Of a stretch of 64,000 nucleotides of DNA, positions 41,921 to 50,790 are shown piece after piece; positions within the stretch are counted from its first letter, which is position 1; each line of letters opens with the position of its first letter. A program made the translations under genes and the position numbers. The notes below the pieces were generated by a model that did no database searches, had not been told where the DNA came from, and saw only the letters and a program-made list of their open reading frames with translations. The stretch covers positions 1 through 64,000 of the forward strand of contig NZ_JAGHQU010000017.1 of NCBI RefSeq assembly GCF_017744135.1, written 5' to 3'. Origin of the DNA: Endozoicomonas sp. G2_2. GTDB taxonomy: Bacteria; Pseudomonadota; Gammaproteobacteria; Nevskiales; Salinisphaeraceae.

Positions 41921-42307
41921 TCAGGCAATGAACGCCCAGATCCACACAAACAGGGTCAGCGCGGCGGCGACGCCGATCGCGGCATAGCCGGTCAGGCGCG
42001 CGGTCTCGAGGTCCAGGCCGATGCCGACATCCCAGACGAGATGACGGATGCCGTTGCACAGGTGATAGAACAGTGCGAAGGACCAACCGAACATCAGCAG
42101 TTGACCGAACCAGGACGCCGCAAAGCCGTTCACGCTGGCGAACGCATCCGGGCCGCTGCCCGCGGCGATAAGCCAGATCGCGAGGAAAACGCTGCCGATC
42201 GAGAGCACGATGCCCGAGGCACGGTGCGCGATCGAAGTCAGCATGGAAATCTGCCAGCGATAGATTTGCAGATGCGGCGATAGCGGACGGTTGGCCTGTT
42301 GACTCAT
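41921..42307 (-). CDS. sdhC: Succinate dehydrogenase cytochrome b556 subunit C
   Basis: A 128-residue anchor subunit with three membrane helices. RPLSPHLQIYRWQISMLTSIAHRASGI is the SdhC signature for quinone and haem binding, and HLCNGIRHLVWDVG carries the haem-ligand histidine region. The sequence style (RPLSPHLQIYR) is closer to the alphaproteobacterial/mitochondrial type than to the E. coli enzyme. Confidence 0.94.
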   Translation of the reverse strand: MSQQANRPLSPHLQIYRWQISMLTSIAHRASGIVLSIGSVFLAIWLIAAGSGPDAFASVNGFAASWFGQLLMFGWSFALFYHLCNGIRHLVWDVGIGLDLETARLTGYAAIGVAAALTLFVWIWAFIA

Positions 42308-42351
42308 GAAGGTCCCCGAATGGCGGTGGAAAACAATTCTTATTAGGGGTG

Positions 42352-42564
42352 TCAGAAGTCGATGCAGCGCCCGTTCTTCTCCCAGTCGCCATAGCGCACG
42401 GGATCAGGGCCTTTGCGGCCACCGTATTCACGCGGGAGATCATCCGACTGGGGCGCGGGCGAGGCCGTGGAATCGGAAACGCCGGGCGCGCGATCTTGCT
42501 CGGCCGAGCTGGCGGGCGTGGGCGCCTGGGGCTCGTCCGAGGCCGGCAAACGTTCGTCTGACAT
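42352..42564 (-). CDS. SdhAF4-like succinate dehydrogenase assembly factor (DUF1674)
   Basis: A 70-residue protein with an acidic, proline-rich N-terminus and the conserved C-terminus GRKGPDPVRYGDWEKNGRCIDF-like pattern (the invariant RYGDWE and G-R-C-x-D-F end). The eukaryotic homologue SDHAF4 stabilises flavinylated SdhA. It heads the sdhCDAB cluster, 44 bases before sdhC, and is divergent from ygfZ. Its presence together with sdhE in one locus is notable. Confidence 0.88.
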   Translation of the reverse strand: MSDERLPASDEPQAPTPASSAEQDRAPGVSDSTASPAPQSDDLPREYGGRKGPDPVRYGDWEKNGRCIDF

Positions 42565-42694
42565 GGCAATACTCTAAACGGGTGACATGTTTCTGGCAAT
42601 GTGAACGATCGCTGAATCGGCCGCATCTCGCAGGGCCGAACAGGCGCTTTACGCACAGGCTAGAATACGCCCGAATAGTGACTTGGATGCAGCC

Positions 42695-43576
42695 ATGACC
42701 GATGCGGAATCGCACAGCGGCGCGGCGCTCGGCGCCATCGCCGTCGACGGCGCGGACGCCGCGGAATTTCTGCGCGCGCAGCTGACAAACGACGTGATGC
42801 GCCTCGGCCCGGACCGCCACTTTCTCAGCGGCTGGTGCGACGCCAAGGGCCGCACGTTGATGGTCGGTCGCATCTGCGAGCGCAATGGCGCCTATCTGCT
42901 GATCGTGCCGCGCGAAATCATCCCCGCCCTGCTCAAGCGGCTGCGCATGTTCGTGCTTCGATCGAAGGTCGATATCGCGGACTGCAGCGACGAACTGCAT
43001 ATTGTCGGAGTAAGCGCAGAGAACCCGCCGCCAGCCAATCGGTGCGAAAATCGTGGCGCACACCAGTGGCTGGGTTTGCCGGAAGATGTCGACGGCCGGG
43101 CGCGCGCGCTCGTGATCTCGCCCGCCACAGACCACGCAACACCTCCCGACGGGATGGCGACGGATAGCGAGGCCTGGGAGCGCCACGAGATCGACAGCGG
43201 CTTACCCTCGATCCGAAGCGCGACCGCCGGCCTGTTCGTACCGCAGATGCTCAATCTGCACTGGCTCATGGCGATCGACTTCGACAAGGGATGCTACCCC
43301 GGCCAAGAGGTCGTCGCCCGGCTGCACTATCGCGGCACCTTGACGCGCCGCATGTTTCGCCTGCGCTGGCGCGGAACCCAACCTGCGGTCGGCGACGACG
43401 TGACCGACGAGTCCGGCGACCGTCAGGGCACGATCCTGCGTTCGGCGCCCGCGACCGACAGTCGCGCTGAGGGCACCGCGCTCGCCGTGCTTAAGGTGCG
43501 CGCCGTGAACGACGCCCTAACCACCGCGAGCGCGCATCTCGAACTCCTGGCCCTGCCCTACGCAACGCCCGACTGA
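42695..43576 (+). CDS. ygfZ: tRNA-modifying protein YgfZ (iron-sulfur protein maturation)
   Basis: A folate-binding GcvT-like protein of 293 residues needed for activity of some Fe-S enzymes such as MiaB. The signature with the conserved cysteine is DKGCYPGQEVVARLHYRG (near residue 205). The N-terminal HFLSGWCDAKGRTL and VPREIIPALLKRLRMFVLRSKVDI segments match the family. A TTG four codons upstream is an alternative start; neither has a clear ribosome-binding site. It is divergent from the sdh cluster, whose products are Fe-S enzymes, and convergent with lysS. Confidence 0.92.
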   Translation: MTDAESHSGAALGAIAVDGADAAEFLRAQLTNDVMRLGPDRHFLSGWCDAKGRTLMVGRICERNGAYLLIVPREIIPALLKRLRMFVLRSKVDIADCSDELHIVGVSAENPPPANRCENRGAHQWLGLPEDVDGRARALVISPATDHATPPDGMATDSEAWERHEIDSGLPSIRSATAGLFVPQMLNLHWLMAIDFDKGCYPGQEVVARLHYRGTLTRRMFRLRWRGTQPAVGDDVTDESGDRQGTILRSAPATDSRAEGTALAVLKVRAVNDALTTASAHLELLALPYATPD

Positions 43577-43598
43577 CGCCGCAGCCGTTACGCCCTCG

Positions 43599-45113
43599 TC
43601 AGGCTTTAGGCACGCCCTGAGGGCGCAGCTGCGGAAAGAGCAGCACGTCGCGAATCGCCGAGCGGCCGGTCAACAACATCACGAGCCGGTCGATGCCGAT
43701 ACCCGCACCGGCGGTTGGCGGCAACCCGTATTCCAGGGCATTCACATAATCGGCGTCGTAATACATGGCTTCGTCATCGCCGGCGGCCTTGGCCTCGGAC
43801 TGCGCGCGGAACCGTTCGGCCTGGTCTTCGGCGTCGTTGAGCTCGGAAAATCCGTTCGCGATCTCCCGGCCGGCCACGAATAGCTCGAAACGCTCGGTCA
43901 CGTCCGGGTTGTCATCGCGCCGGCGTGCCAGCGGCGACACTTCGGCCGGATAGTCGATCACGAACGTCGGTTGATCGAGTTGATGTTCCACGGTCTCCTC
44001 GAACAGCGCCGTGAGCCACTTGCCGTGGCCCCAGGATGCCTCTCCGCGCACGCCGGCGGCTTCGCAAGCCGCAATCAAACGATCTTTCGAATCAATATCC
44101 TCTACGCCGAACTTCGTGTTGTACTTGAGTATGGCGTCATGCATCGAAAGACGCTCGAACGGTGCATCGAAGCACACAGCATCTTCATTGCAGGCGTCGG
44201 GATGGCGCTCGGCGACCATTGCGGACAGCGTGCGCAGCAGCGCTTCGATTTCGTCCATGAGGACGTGGTAGTCCGCATACGCCTCATAGAACTCGAGCAT
44301 CGTGAACTCGGGATTGTGCCGCGTGGACACACCCTCGTTGCGGAAATTGCGGTTGAGTTCGAACACTTTTTCCAGCCCGCCGACCACGAGCCGCTTGAGG
44401 TACAACTCGGGCGCCACCCGCAGATAGAAGTCGTGATCGAGCGCGTTGTAATGCGTGACGAACGGCTTTGCCGTTGCGCCGCCCGGAATGGCTTGGAGCA
44501 TGGGTGTCTCGACCTCGAGAAACCCCCGGCTCTCAAAGAAGTCGCGCACGCCGCGCACGATCGCGCTGCGCGCCTGAAACACGGCGCGCGAATCCGGATG
44601 CATGATCAGATCGACGTAGCGCTGCCGGTAACGCGCTTCCGTGTCTGACAGGCCATGCCATTTTTCCGGCAACGGCCGCAGCGACTTCGTGAGCAAGCGC
44701 CATTCGCTGGCCCGCACCGACAGCTCACCTTTATTGGTGCGCGAAAGCTTGCCGCGCACGCCGACGATATCGCCGATGTCGAGCTGCTTGAATGCCTTGT
44801 AGGCCTCTTCACCAAGCAGATCGCGCTGCATGAAAAGCTGTATCCGGCCGCTGCGATCCTGGAGCGTGGCAAAGCTGAGTTTGCCCATCACACGCTTGGC
44901 GAGCAGGCGCCCCGCGACGGCCACTTCATGCCCGGCCGCGTCGAGCGCATCCGCCTCGTCTTCCGCATGTTCTTGCTGCAGGTCCCCGGCAAGCGCATCC
45001 GGGCGAAAGTCGTTGGGGAACGGGTCACCGCCGGCGCGCCAGGCCTGCAGCTTTTCCTTGCGCTGTGCGACCAGGCGATGAGTGTCGGTATCGTTCGAAA
45101 TCGAATCGGTCAT
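43599..45113 (-). CDS. lysS: Lysyl-tRNA synthetase, class II
   Basis: Charges tRNA-Lys. The 504-residue enzyme has an N-terminal anticodon-binding OB domain (residues about 65-150) and a class II catalytic core with motif 1 near [23 protein letters not shown], motif 2 ([24 protein letters not shown]) and motif 3 ([15 protein letters not shown]). It lies 31 bases downstream of prfB; prfB-lysS is a widely conserved pair. Confidence 0.96.
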   Translation of the reverse strand: MTDSISNDTDTHRLVAQRKEKLQAWRAGGDPFPNDFRPDALAGDLQQEHAEDEADALDAAGHEVAVAGRLLAKRVMGKLSFATLQDRSGRIQLFMQRDLLGEEAYKAFKQLDIGDIVGVRGKLSRTNKGELSVRASEWRLLTKSLRPLPEKWHGLSDTEARYRQRYVDLIMHPDSRAVFQARSAIVRGVRDFFESRGFLEVETPMLQAIPGGATAKPFVTHYNALDHDFYLRVAPELYLKRLVVGGLEKVFELNRNFRNEGVSTRHNPEFTMLEFYEAYADYHVLMDEIEALLRTLSAMVAERHPDACNEDAVCFDAPFERLSMHDAILKYNTKFGVEDIDSKDRLIAACEAAGVRGEASWGHGKWLTALFEETVEHQLDQPTFVIDYPAEVSPLARRRDDNPDVTERFELFVAGREIANGFSELNDAEDQAERFRAQSEAKAAGDDEAMYYDADYVNALEYGLPPTAGAGIGIDRLVMLLTGRSAIRDVLLFPQLRPQGVPKA

Positions 45114-45144
45114 TGAAACGGGTCCTTGTCGCGAGTCCTGCGGG

Positions 45145-46243
45145 CTAGAGCCCCTGCTTGAGACTTTCCTCGACGAACACGTCGAGTTCGCCGTCGAGCA
45201 CGGCCTGTGTGTTGCCGACTTCCACGCCGGTGCGCAAATCCTTGATACGTGACTGGTCCAGCACGTATGAGCGGATCTGGCTGCCCCAGCCGATATCCGA
45301 CTTGCCGGCTTCCGTGGCCTCTGCCTGCTCTCGACGGGCGGCGAGTTCGCGCTCGTAAAGCTTGGACTGAAGCTGCTTCATCGCCGTCGCGCGGTTCTTG
45401 TGCTGTGACCGGTCATTCTGACACTGCACGACGATGCCGGTGGGTTCGTGCGTAATTCGCACCGCCGACTCGGTACGGTTGACGTGCTGACCACCCGCGC
45501 CGCTGGCGCGATAGACATCCACACGCAGATCGGATGGGTCGATATCGATGGATATATCGTCGTCGATCTCGGGCGCGACGAACACGGCCGCAAAAGAGGT
45601 GTGCCGGCGCGCGCCTGAATCGAAAGGCGACTTGCGCACCAGCCGATGCACGCCGGTTTCGGTCCGCAGCCAGCCGTAGGCATAGCTGCCGGTCACCGCG
45701 ATTGTCGCGCTCTTGATACCGGCCACGTCGCCCGGCGACAGCTCGGTGACTTCAGTCTCGAAACCGCGCCGCTCGAACCAGCGCAGATACATGCGCAACA
45801 ACATATCCGCCCAGTCCTGGGCTTCGGTACCGCCCGAGCCCGACTGGATATCGACGAACGCGTTGCTTTCGTCGGCCTCGCCCGAGAACATGCGGCGGAA
45901 TTCGAGACGCTTCAGGTGGGATTCCACCGTGCCCAGCTCCGCTTCGATGTCGGCGAGCACGTCGCTGTCGTCCTCGGCCGCGGCCAACTCGACCAGCTCT
46001 GCGCTCTCGTCAAGTATGGCCAGCGACTTGTCCATCGGACCCACGACCTCTTCAAGCCGGGCCTTTTCCTGGCCGAACGCCTGCGCCTTGTCGGGGTCGT
46101 TCGCCCAGATGTCGCCCTGCGCCAGTTCCGCGTCTATCTCGTCCAGCCGATCCTTCTTTTCAGCGTAGTCAAAGATACCCCCTGAGGTCGCCGAGTCGCT
46201 CGCGCAGATCCTGCATTCGGGTGTTCACAGCGTTGGTATCCAT
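45145..46243 (-). CDS. prfB: Peptide chain release factor 2, programmed +1 frameshift
   Basis: RF2 recognises UAA and UGA stop codons. The gene is read as 24 codons from the ATG at 46243 to CTT at 46172-46174, then a +1 shift past the in-frame TGA (46169-46171), continuing from 46170 to the stop at 45145. The joined product is 365 residues, the same as the E. coli protein. The catalytic GGQ lies in [18 protein letters not shown], and the stop-codon recognition region follows the usual order. An unshifted reading would give only a 24-residue peptide. Confidence 0.95.
46168..46183 (-). promoter_or_regulatory. prfB programmed +1 frameshift site
   Basis: The minus strand reads AGGGGGTATCTTTGAC: an internal Shine-Dalgarno-like AGGGGG three bases before CTT TGA C. 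This is the classical RF2 autoregulatory site; low RF2 slows termination at TGA and favours the shift. Confidence 0.93.
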
Positions 46244-46323
46244 GGGCTTTCCAAAGGTCTGGGTGTGCGTTGCGGGCGCGGATCATTGCAGCTAAATATT
46301 TACAGCACAAGCCACCCGATTAA

Positions 46324-46352
46324 TTGCTAAATCCAGTGATAGGCCCCATAAT
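46324..46352 (+). promoter_or_regulatory. Candidate sigma-70 promoter of ompA
   Basis: TTGCTA (46324-46329) and CATAAT (46347-46352) are separated by 17 bases, about 95 bases before the ompA ATG. That leaves a long 5' leader, as in many ompA mRNAs. It is a consensus match only. Confidence 0.45.
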
Positions 46353-46447
46353 CCGGTTGCACGTCACCGGTTTGGGAACGCTTGTTCGCCAGGTTGGTGA
46401 ATGGGACCGCACAACAAACCTAAACCCGTTCAAGGGAGTTTTGAACT

Positions 46448-47623
46448 ATGAAATTTAAGCAACCACTCACCGCAGGTGTTGCTGGCGCGCTGGGGCTCGC
46501 CTTCGCGACTGGCGCCATGGCGCAGACCGATACGCCGCAGGACAAGCGCTTCTATGTGGCGCCGATGATCAGCTACGGCTTCTTCGATAACGATGCTGTG
46601 GGCAGCTCCACGAGTAGCTTCGGCGAAGTGAACACGGACAACGACGACAGCATCGGCGGCACGCTGGCGATCGGTAAGCCGATCAACAGCTGGTTGAACC
46701 TCGAGCTGTTCGGGTTCTATTTCAACCCGGATCAGCGCCTCAGCAACTCCGCAGGCAGCGACAGCGGTGGCGACGCCGATCTGTACGGTTTCGGCCTCGA
46801 CGCGCTGTTCTTCCCGGCCCGTGACACCCTGCCGGTCTACGGTATCCTGGGTGCGGCCTTTGGCAAGACCGATCCGGGCTTCGGCACTATCGACGTCGAA
46901 GGTGATGGTCAAGGTCCGATCGGCGTTGGCGACGATGCCGATACCGACTTCCTGGATGCCGGTCTGGGTTACATGTACCAGCTGAACGACTACGGTCTGG
47001 CCGTTCGCGCCGAGTACCGCTATCGTTACACCACCGTCGATACCGCCGACGTGCTGGGCGCCGGTTATGAAGACCAGCGCTATGACGACCACATCGTCTC
47101 GCTGGGTCTCCAGATCCCGCTGGGCGCGCCTCCGACGGCTCCCGAGCCGGCTCCGGCCCCCGCTCCGGCACAGCCGATGGATAGCGACGGCGACGGCGTC
47201 ATCGATGCCAACGACCAGTGCCCCGGCACCCCGCGCGGCACCGAGGTCGACGCACGTGGTTGCCCGATCGAGAAGAAGGCTCCGATCGTCCTCAAGGGCG
47301 TGACCTTCGAGTTCGATTCCGCCAAGCTCACGATGCAGGCCGAGAACCGCCTCAACAACGTTGTTGATGCGCTGCAGGCCAGCTCGGAAGTCAAGTTCCG
47401 CATGGACGGCTACACCGACAGCATCGGCACCGAGCAGTACAACCAGGGTCTCTCGCAGCGTCGTGTGGATTCGGTCAAGCAGTACCTGATCCAGCACGGC
47501 ATCTCTTCGAGCCGTATCACCGGCACGCAGGGTCATGGCGAGTCCAACCCGGTTGCGACCAACGAGACGGCCGCCGGCCGCGCTCAGAACCGTCGCGTCG
47601 AGCTGAACGTTACCGAGCAGTAA
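46448..47623 (+). CDS. ompA: OmpA family outer-membrane protein
   Basis: A 391-residue outer-membrane protein with a Sec signal peptide (cleavage after GAMA), a beta-barrel of about 190 residues, a proline/alanine hinge, one thrombospondin type 3-like calcium motif (DSDGDGVIDANDQCPGTP) and a C-terminal OmpA peptidoglycan-binding domain (GYTDSIGTEQYNQGLSQRR and GESNPVATNETAAGRAQNRR). AAGGGAG precedes the ATG. A strong terminator follows, and codon choice looks highly expressed. The long antisense frame is a shadow. Confidence 0.95.
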   Translation: MKFKQPLTAGVAGALGLAFATGAMAQTDTPQDKRFYVAPMISYGFFDNDAVGSSTSSFGEVNTDNDDSIGGTLAIGKPINSWLNLELFGFYFNPDQRLSNSAGSDSGGDADLYGFGLDALFFPARDTLPVYGILGAAFGKTDPGFGTIDVEGDGQGPIGVGDDADTDFLDAGLGYMYQLNDYGLAVRAEYRYRYTTVDTADVLGAGYEDQRYDDHIVSLGLQIPLGAPPTAPEPAPAPAPAQPMDSDGDGVIDANDQCPGTPRGTEVDARGCPIEKKAPIVLKGVTFEFDSAKLTMQAENRLNNVVDALQASSEVKFRMDGYTDSIGTEQYNQGLSQRRVDSVKQYLIQHGISSSRITGTQGHGESNPVATNETAAGRAQNRRVELNVTEQ

Positions 47624-47654
47624 CAATCAGATAGACTGACTGTTCTAAAGTCGG

Positions 47655-47686
47655 GCCCGGCCTCTTCGGAGGCCGGGCTTTTTTTT
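47655..47686 (+). terminator. Rho-independent terminator of ompA
   Basis: A perfect 10-bp stem GCCCGGCCTC / GAGGCCGGGC (47655-47678) closed by a TTCG tetraloop and followed by eight T residues. Confidence 0.95.
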
Positions 47687-47787
47687 GCGCGTTTCAAACA
47701 CCAAGGCCCGCATCACGGCCCGTCAAGTTATGGTTATGCCGAGACGTGCGCGGTAAACGCTCGAATACAGACTAGGCTGAGCGAACC

Positions 47788-48300
47788 ATGAAAACGCCCG
47801 AATCGATACAGACATTGCTCGGCTCGGTGGTCGCAGAACGCGAGCCGGGCCGGCTTCTGCTCATCGGCGCCACGGATGCGGACGCATCCCGAATCACGGC
47901 GTGTGCTCCCGATGAGTGCAACGTCGTGCGGCTTTCCGCCGATGACAGCGCGACTTCAGCGCTCGCAAACGACGTGCGCTTCGATCTCGCGGTCGTGATT
48001 CATACGCTGGAGAGGTTGTCGCCCGAAGCCGGCAAACGGCTTCTCGGACGGCTGCGCAACGTGCTCGCGCAATCCATTGTTGCGGGCGTGCGCGCGCGCT
48101 CCGACGATACGGACGATCACACGACGTGGTGCATTTCCGACTTTATCGCCATGGGATTTCGCCAATGCAGGACAAGTGCGCAGCTCGCCGGGGGCTGGTC
48201 GGTTTATCGCTACGACATTCATGACTACAAGACAACGCCCGACTGGCTCAGCTCACGCTATTGGGCCAATCCGAAGCGCTGGGACAAGGAGCGCTGGTGA
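47788..48300 (+). CDS. Conserved protein of unknown function (DUF6231-like)
   Basis: A 170-residue cytoplasmic protein without signal peptide or membrane segment. The middle part (RFDLAVVIHTLERLSPEAGKRLLGRLRNVLAQSIVAGV) looks like a Rossmann-type methyltransferase remnant without a clear SAM motif, and the C-terminus WSVYRYDIHDYKTTPDWLSSRYWANPKRWDKERW is strongly conserved in related gammaproteobacterial proteins. It ends three bases from the gluQ stop, tail to tail. Function unknown; the DUF number is recalled, not searched. Confidence 0.75.
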   Translation: MKTPESIQTLLGSVVAEREPGRLLLIGATDADASRITACAPDECNVVRLSADDSATSALANDVRFDLAVVIHTLERLSPEAGKRLLGRLRNVLAQSIVAGVRARSDDTDDHTTWCISDFIAMGFRQCRTSAQLAGGWSVYRYDIHDYKTTPDWLSSRYWANPKRWDKERW

Positions 48301-48303
48301 CGT

Positions 48304-49191
48304 CTATAGGGTCATTTGCGCCGTCGCCGGTACGCGCTCAAGCGACCAGTTGTCCGTCGCCCAGGCCAGAACACGAGCAACCGATGCCGTTTGGAAAGCG
48401 GGGGGCGGATCTTGACCGAGCAGAACGAGACACCGATACAACTGTGCCCCGGGCGCATGACTCTCGAGCGCGAGCGCGCCGGTGCTCTTGCCGAGCTTTT
48501 CACCCCCGGCATCGACGAGGATAGGCAGATGCCCATATGCCGGCGGCGCCCAATCAAACGCGTCATATAACGCGATCTGGCGCGGCGTCGACGAGAGCAG
48601 ATCCGCGCCGCGGATTACCTCCGATACGCCCTGCTCGTGATCGTCGAGAATGGTTGCCAGCTGGTACGCGGTGATGCCGTCCGCGCGACGTATGACGAAA
48701 TCGCCAATGTCTCGATCGAGACGCTGCGTATATACCCCCTGCACGTGATCGTTCACGGCTCGGACCCGGCTGTCGACAATGAACCGTACGGACCGGGGCT
48801 CACGGCCATCAGGCAAGCCACCTCGACAGGTCCCGGGGTATACAGGCCCTTCAATACCGTGCGTACCATCCTGCGCTTCTCGCCGCGTACAACCGCAGTC
48901 GAATGCGTGGCCGTGTCGCTTCAGCCAGCGGATCGCGCGCCGATAGGCTTCGCGGCGACTGCTCTGGCGCAGGACAGGACCATCCCAGACGAGCCCGAAA
49001 TGGACGAGCGCATCGAGAATGGCGCGCTCTGCGCCGGGCTGTACACGCGGGGTGTCGAGATCGTCGATTCGCAGATACCACTGCGCGCCCTGCGCGCGGG
49101 CCTGCAAATAGCTACCGAGCGCCGCGAGCAGTGATCCAAGATGTAGAGGGCCGCTCGGGGACGGCGCGAAACGACCGGCTAGTGCGACCAT
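48304..49191 (-). CDS. gluQ: Glutamyl-Q tRNA(Asp) synthetase
   Basis: A truncated GluRS paralogue of 295 residues that attaches glutamate to the queuosine of tRNA-Asp. It has the HIGH-type motif FAPSPSGPLHLGSL and the KMSKS-type motif GEKLGKSTGA, and lacks the anticodon-binding domain, as the family does. CGCTRRE and GTCRGG supply zinc-ligand cysteines. The ATG at 49191 is the start just before the family core; the open frame further upstream runs into the tRNA fragment and is not coding. It is the last core gene before the island. Confidence 0.94.
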   Translation of the reverse strand: MVALAGRFAPSPSGPLHLGSLLAALGSYLQARAQGAQWYLRIDDLDTPRVQPGAERAILDALVHFGLVWDGPVLRQSSRREAYRRAIRWLKRHGHAFDCGCTRREAQDGTHGIEGPVYPGTCRGGLPDGREPRSVRFIVDSRVRAVNDHVQGVYTQRLDRDIGDFVIRRADGITAYQLATILDDHEQGVSEVIRGADLLSSTPRQIALYDAFDWAPPAYGHLPILVDAGGEKLGKSTGALALESHAPGAQLYRCLVLLGQDPPPAFQTASVARVLAWATDNWSLERVPATAQMTL

Positions 49192-49363
49192 GGCCGGGCC
49201 GGCAAGCCGAAGACGGTCGATCGCTTGTGTCTCGAATGTCCGCTCGCGCCGGAGCAGCAGGCGAACGCCGCTGCGAATCCTTTCCGACCGGGCAAAGGTC
49301 GTGACATTCGACGTACCTTGGGCCGTACGACCTCGTATTAGAGAAACGACCGAGGAAGGAATT

Positions 49364-49408
49364 TGGTCGGGGTAGCAGGATTTGAACCTGCGACCTTCTG
49401 CACCCCAT
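49364..49408 (-). other. 3' half of a tRNA-Pro(GGG) gene, probable integration site (att)
   Basis: The minus strand carries the anticodon loop ATGGGGT, the 3' side of the anticodon stem, a variable loop, a complete T arm (GCAGG and CCTGC around TTCAAAT) and the acceptor 3' strand ending ACCCCGACCA. This matches the 3' half of bacterial tRNA-Pro with anticodon GGG. The 5' half is missing: the bases upstream of the loop (GCTAG) do not pair with the stem, and no D arm follows. The 3' end faces gluQ, so the foreign DNA lies to the right. The orientation predicts an intact tRNA-Pro on the minus strand beyond the window. Confidence 0.82.
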
Positions 49409-49530
49409 CTAGCTTTAATGTCGGCCCTATTCCTTTGTTCTTCAAGCATAATAGCGGTTTATGATGGCGGACAATTCGGACATACGCGCCCTATCTAATC
49501 AGATAGTTACAGAGCGGTTTCGGTAGTTTG

Positions 49531-50217
49531 TCAGCCGATATTTACCTTGTCGAGGATCGACGGATCATCGTTCTTGGGGCTGCCAACGCGCTGGCCGATC
49601 GGCCAATATTCGTAGCTCGAGTACCGCTGTTCCCGGAGAATCTCGTACCCCTGGTCCACGTCTATATCTGGATCGATCCACGAGCGCGCACCAGCGCCGG
49701 TAAGCGCCTGTGGCTGCCGGTTATGGATATGCGCGATGTCTTCGCTCGGCTCTCCTGTGAGGATCGCGAACGTCACCTCGCCCGAAGCTGAATGATCTGC
49801 CGGCAAGCGAGAGGCCTTCGACCAGATGCCGGCGAAGAAAAACGGTTGGGCATCGGCGGGTCGGATCGCATATGGCTGCTTTTGTTCGCCGCCGCGTTTC
49901 CACTCAATCCAATAGTCAGCGGCCACAACGCACCGCTGGTGCTCGAAGGACTTGGCGAAGAGCTTTTTCTCAGAGGCTGTTTCAGATCGCGCGTTGATCG
50001 GTGCGAGCTTCGTGTCGCCCGCCCAGCCGGGAATGAATCCCCACCATGCGGGGCCTAGATTGATCACTCCAGTCTCGGGATCAACCAGAGTAATTAACTG
50101 AAACGTCCCTGGCGGTCGGTTATAACTGACGTTATCCGAAAGCCGGGCCGAGATCTTGCCGCTGACGATGCGCGCAAATTGCTCGGCGGGGCTGTGCCTA
50201 CCGTATCTTCCACACAT
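49531..50217 (-). CDS. SRAP domain protein (HMCES/YedK family)
   Basis: A 228-residue protein of the SOS response-associated peptidase family, which self-cleaves its initiator Met and uses Cys2 to form a stable crosslink with abasic sites in single-stranded DNA. Conserved features are MCGRYG (Cys2), INARSE (Asn and Glu), DYWIEW (active-site Glu) and IHNRQP in place of the usual HxRMP. It is the first gene inside the predicted island, 122 bases from the tRNA fragment. SRAP genes are frequent on phages and mobile elements, where single-stranded intermediates occur. Confidence 0.9.
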   Translation of the reverse strand: MCGRYGRHSPAEQFARIVSGKISARLSDNVSYNRPPGTFQLITLVDPETGVINLGPAWWGFIPGWAGDTKLAPINARSETASEKKLFAKSFEHQRCVVAADYWIEWKRGGEQKQPYAIRPADAQPFFFAGIWSKASRLPADHSASGEVTFAILTGEPSEDIAHIHNRQPQALTGAGARSWIDPDIDVDQGYEILREQRYSSYEYWPIGQRVGSPKNDDPSILDKVNIG

Positions 50218-50245
50218 AAATTCGCGCGATGTCGGACATCTCTTA

Positions 50246-50563
50246 TCAAAACCAAGCTACCGGCATATGCGCTGGGTGCACTGAAGAACGCGCGCTACCT
50301 TGCCGCGCAGCCTTTTTTAGGATATCGCGCTCCTCTTCGGTGCGGCGCAGCCGTGCGCGCAGCTTGAGGATCTCGCTTTTCGCCTCGACCAGCTCGTTGG
50401 CCTGCTGCTCGGTGTTATCCGGCTTAACCGCCTTCACCCATTTGTACAGGCTGTGAGCCGACACGCCGAGGCGCTCGGCGACATCAGCTACCGGATAACC
50501 GCGATCCAGTACTTGCCGAACCGCTTCATCCTTGAATTCCGGGGTATATCTTTGATTGCTCAT
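50246..50563 (-). pseudogene. IS3-family transposase OrfA, element truncated
   Basis: The product is about 105 residues, beginning MSNQRYTPEFKDEAVRQVL, with the helix-turn-helix VADVAERLGVSAHSLYKWVKAV and the leucine-zipper-like segment ILKLRARLRRTEEERDILKKAA. The last 20 or so residues after KKAA are not IS-like and come from flanking DNA. Without OrfB it cannot transpose. Confidence 0.85.
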
Positions 50564-50624
50564 TACACTTCCTCCTATGCTCAAATCATAGGCCAGAAGT
50601 GTCTAATGGACCCGGGCAAGTCCA
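50311..50624 (-). mobile_element. Remnant of an IS3-family insertion sequence
   Basis: The presumed left terminal repeat begins at 50624 on the minus strand (TGGACTTGCCCGGGTCCATT), followed by orfA. IS3 similarity ends just after an A6G slippery run (CTAAAAAAGG, 50311-50320), where orfA would normally shift into orfB. The rest of the element, including the DDE transposase and the right end, is missing. Confidence 0.75.
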
Positions 50625-50790
50625 CTGGTCGCAGTGAGCCAAGCACATCTTACGTAAGACTTTAGGCGTCGATCATCCCCCTGTTTTAGTGGCATATTGA
50701 TCCAAAGTTCCAGAGTTTAAGTGGCCGCTTCTGCGGCGGGTTAAATCCTTGGACTAGAACCAAGCGCTAATTAATACGAAAGATAGTCGG

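Noticed and set aside
46430-47626. 398-codon open frame antisense to ompA
   Set aside because: It mirrors the ompA coding sequence, whose signal peptide, TSP3 motif and OmpA domain are unmistakable.
49364-49460. Complete tRNA gene beside gluQ
   Set aside because: No D arm or 5' acceptor strand can be found upstream of the anticodon loop, so only a 3' fragment is present.
50616-50627. 12-base identity GCAAGTCCACTG between the IS end and the start of jetA (58585-58596)
   Set aside because: Short, and the second copy is inside coding sequence with no other IS similarity around it; likely chance.
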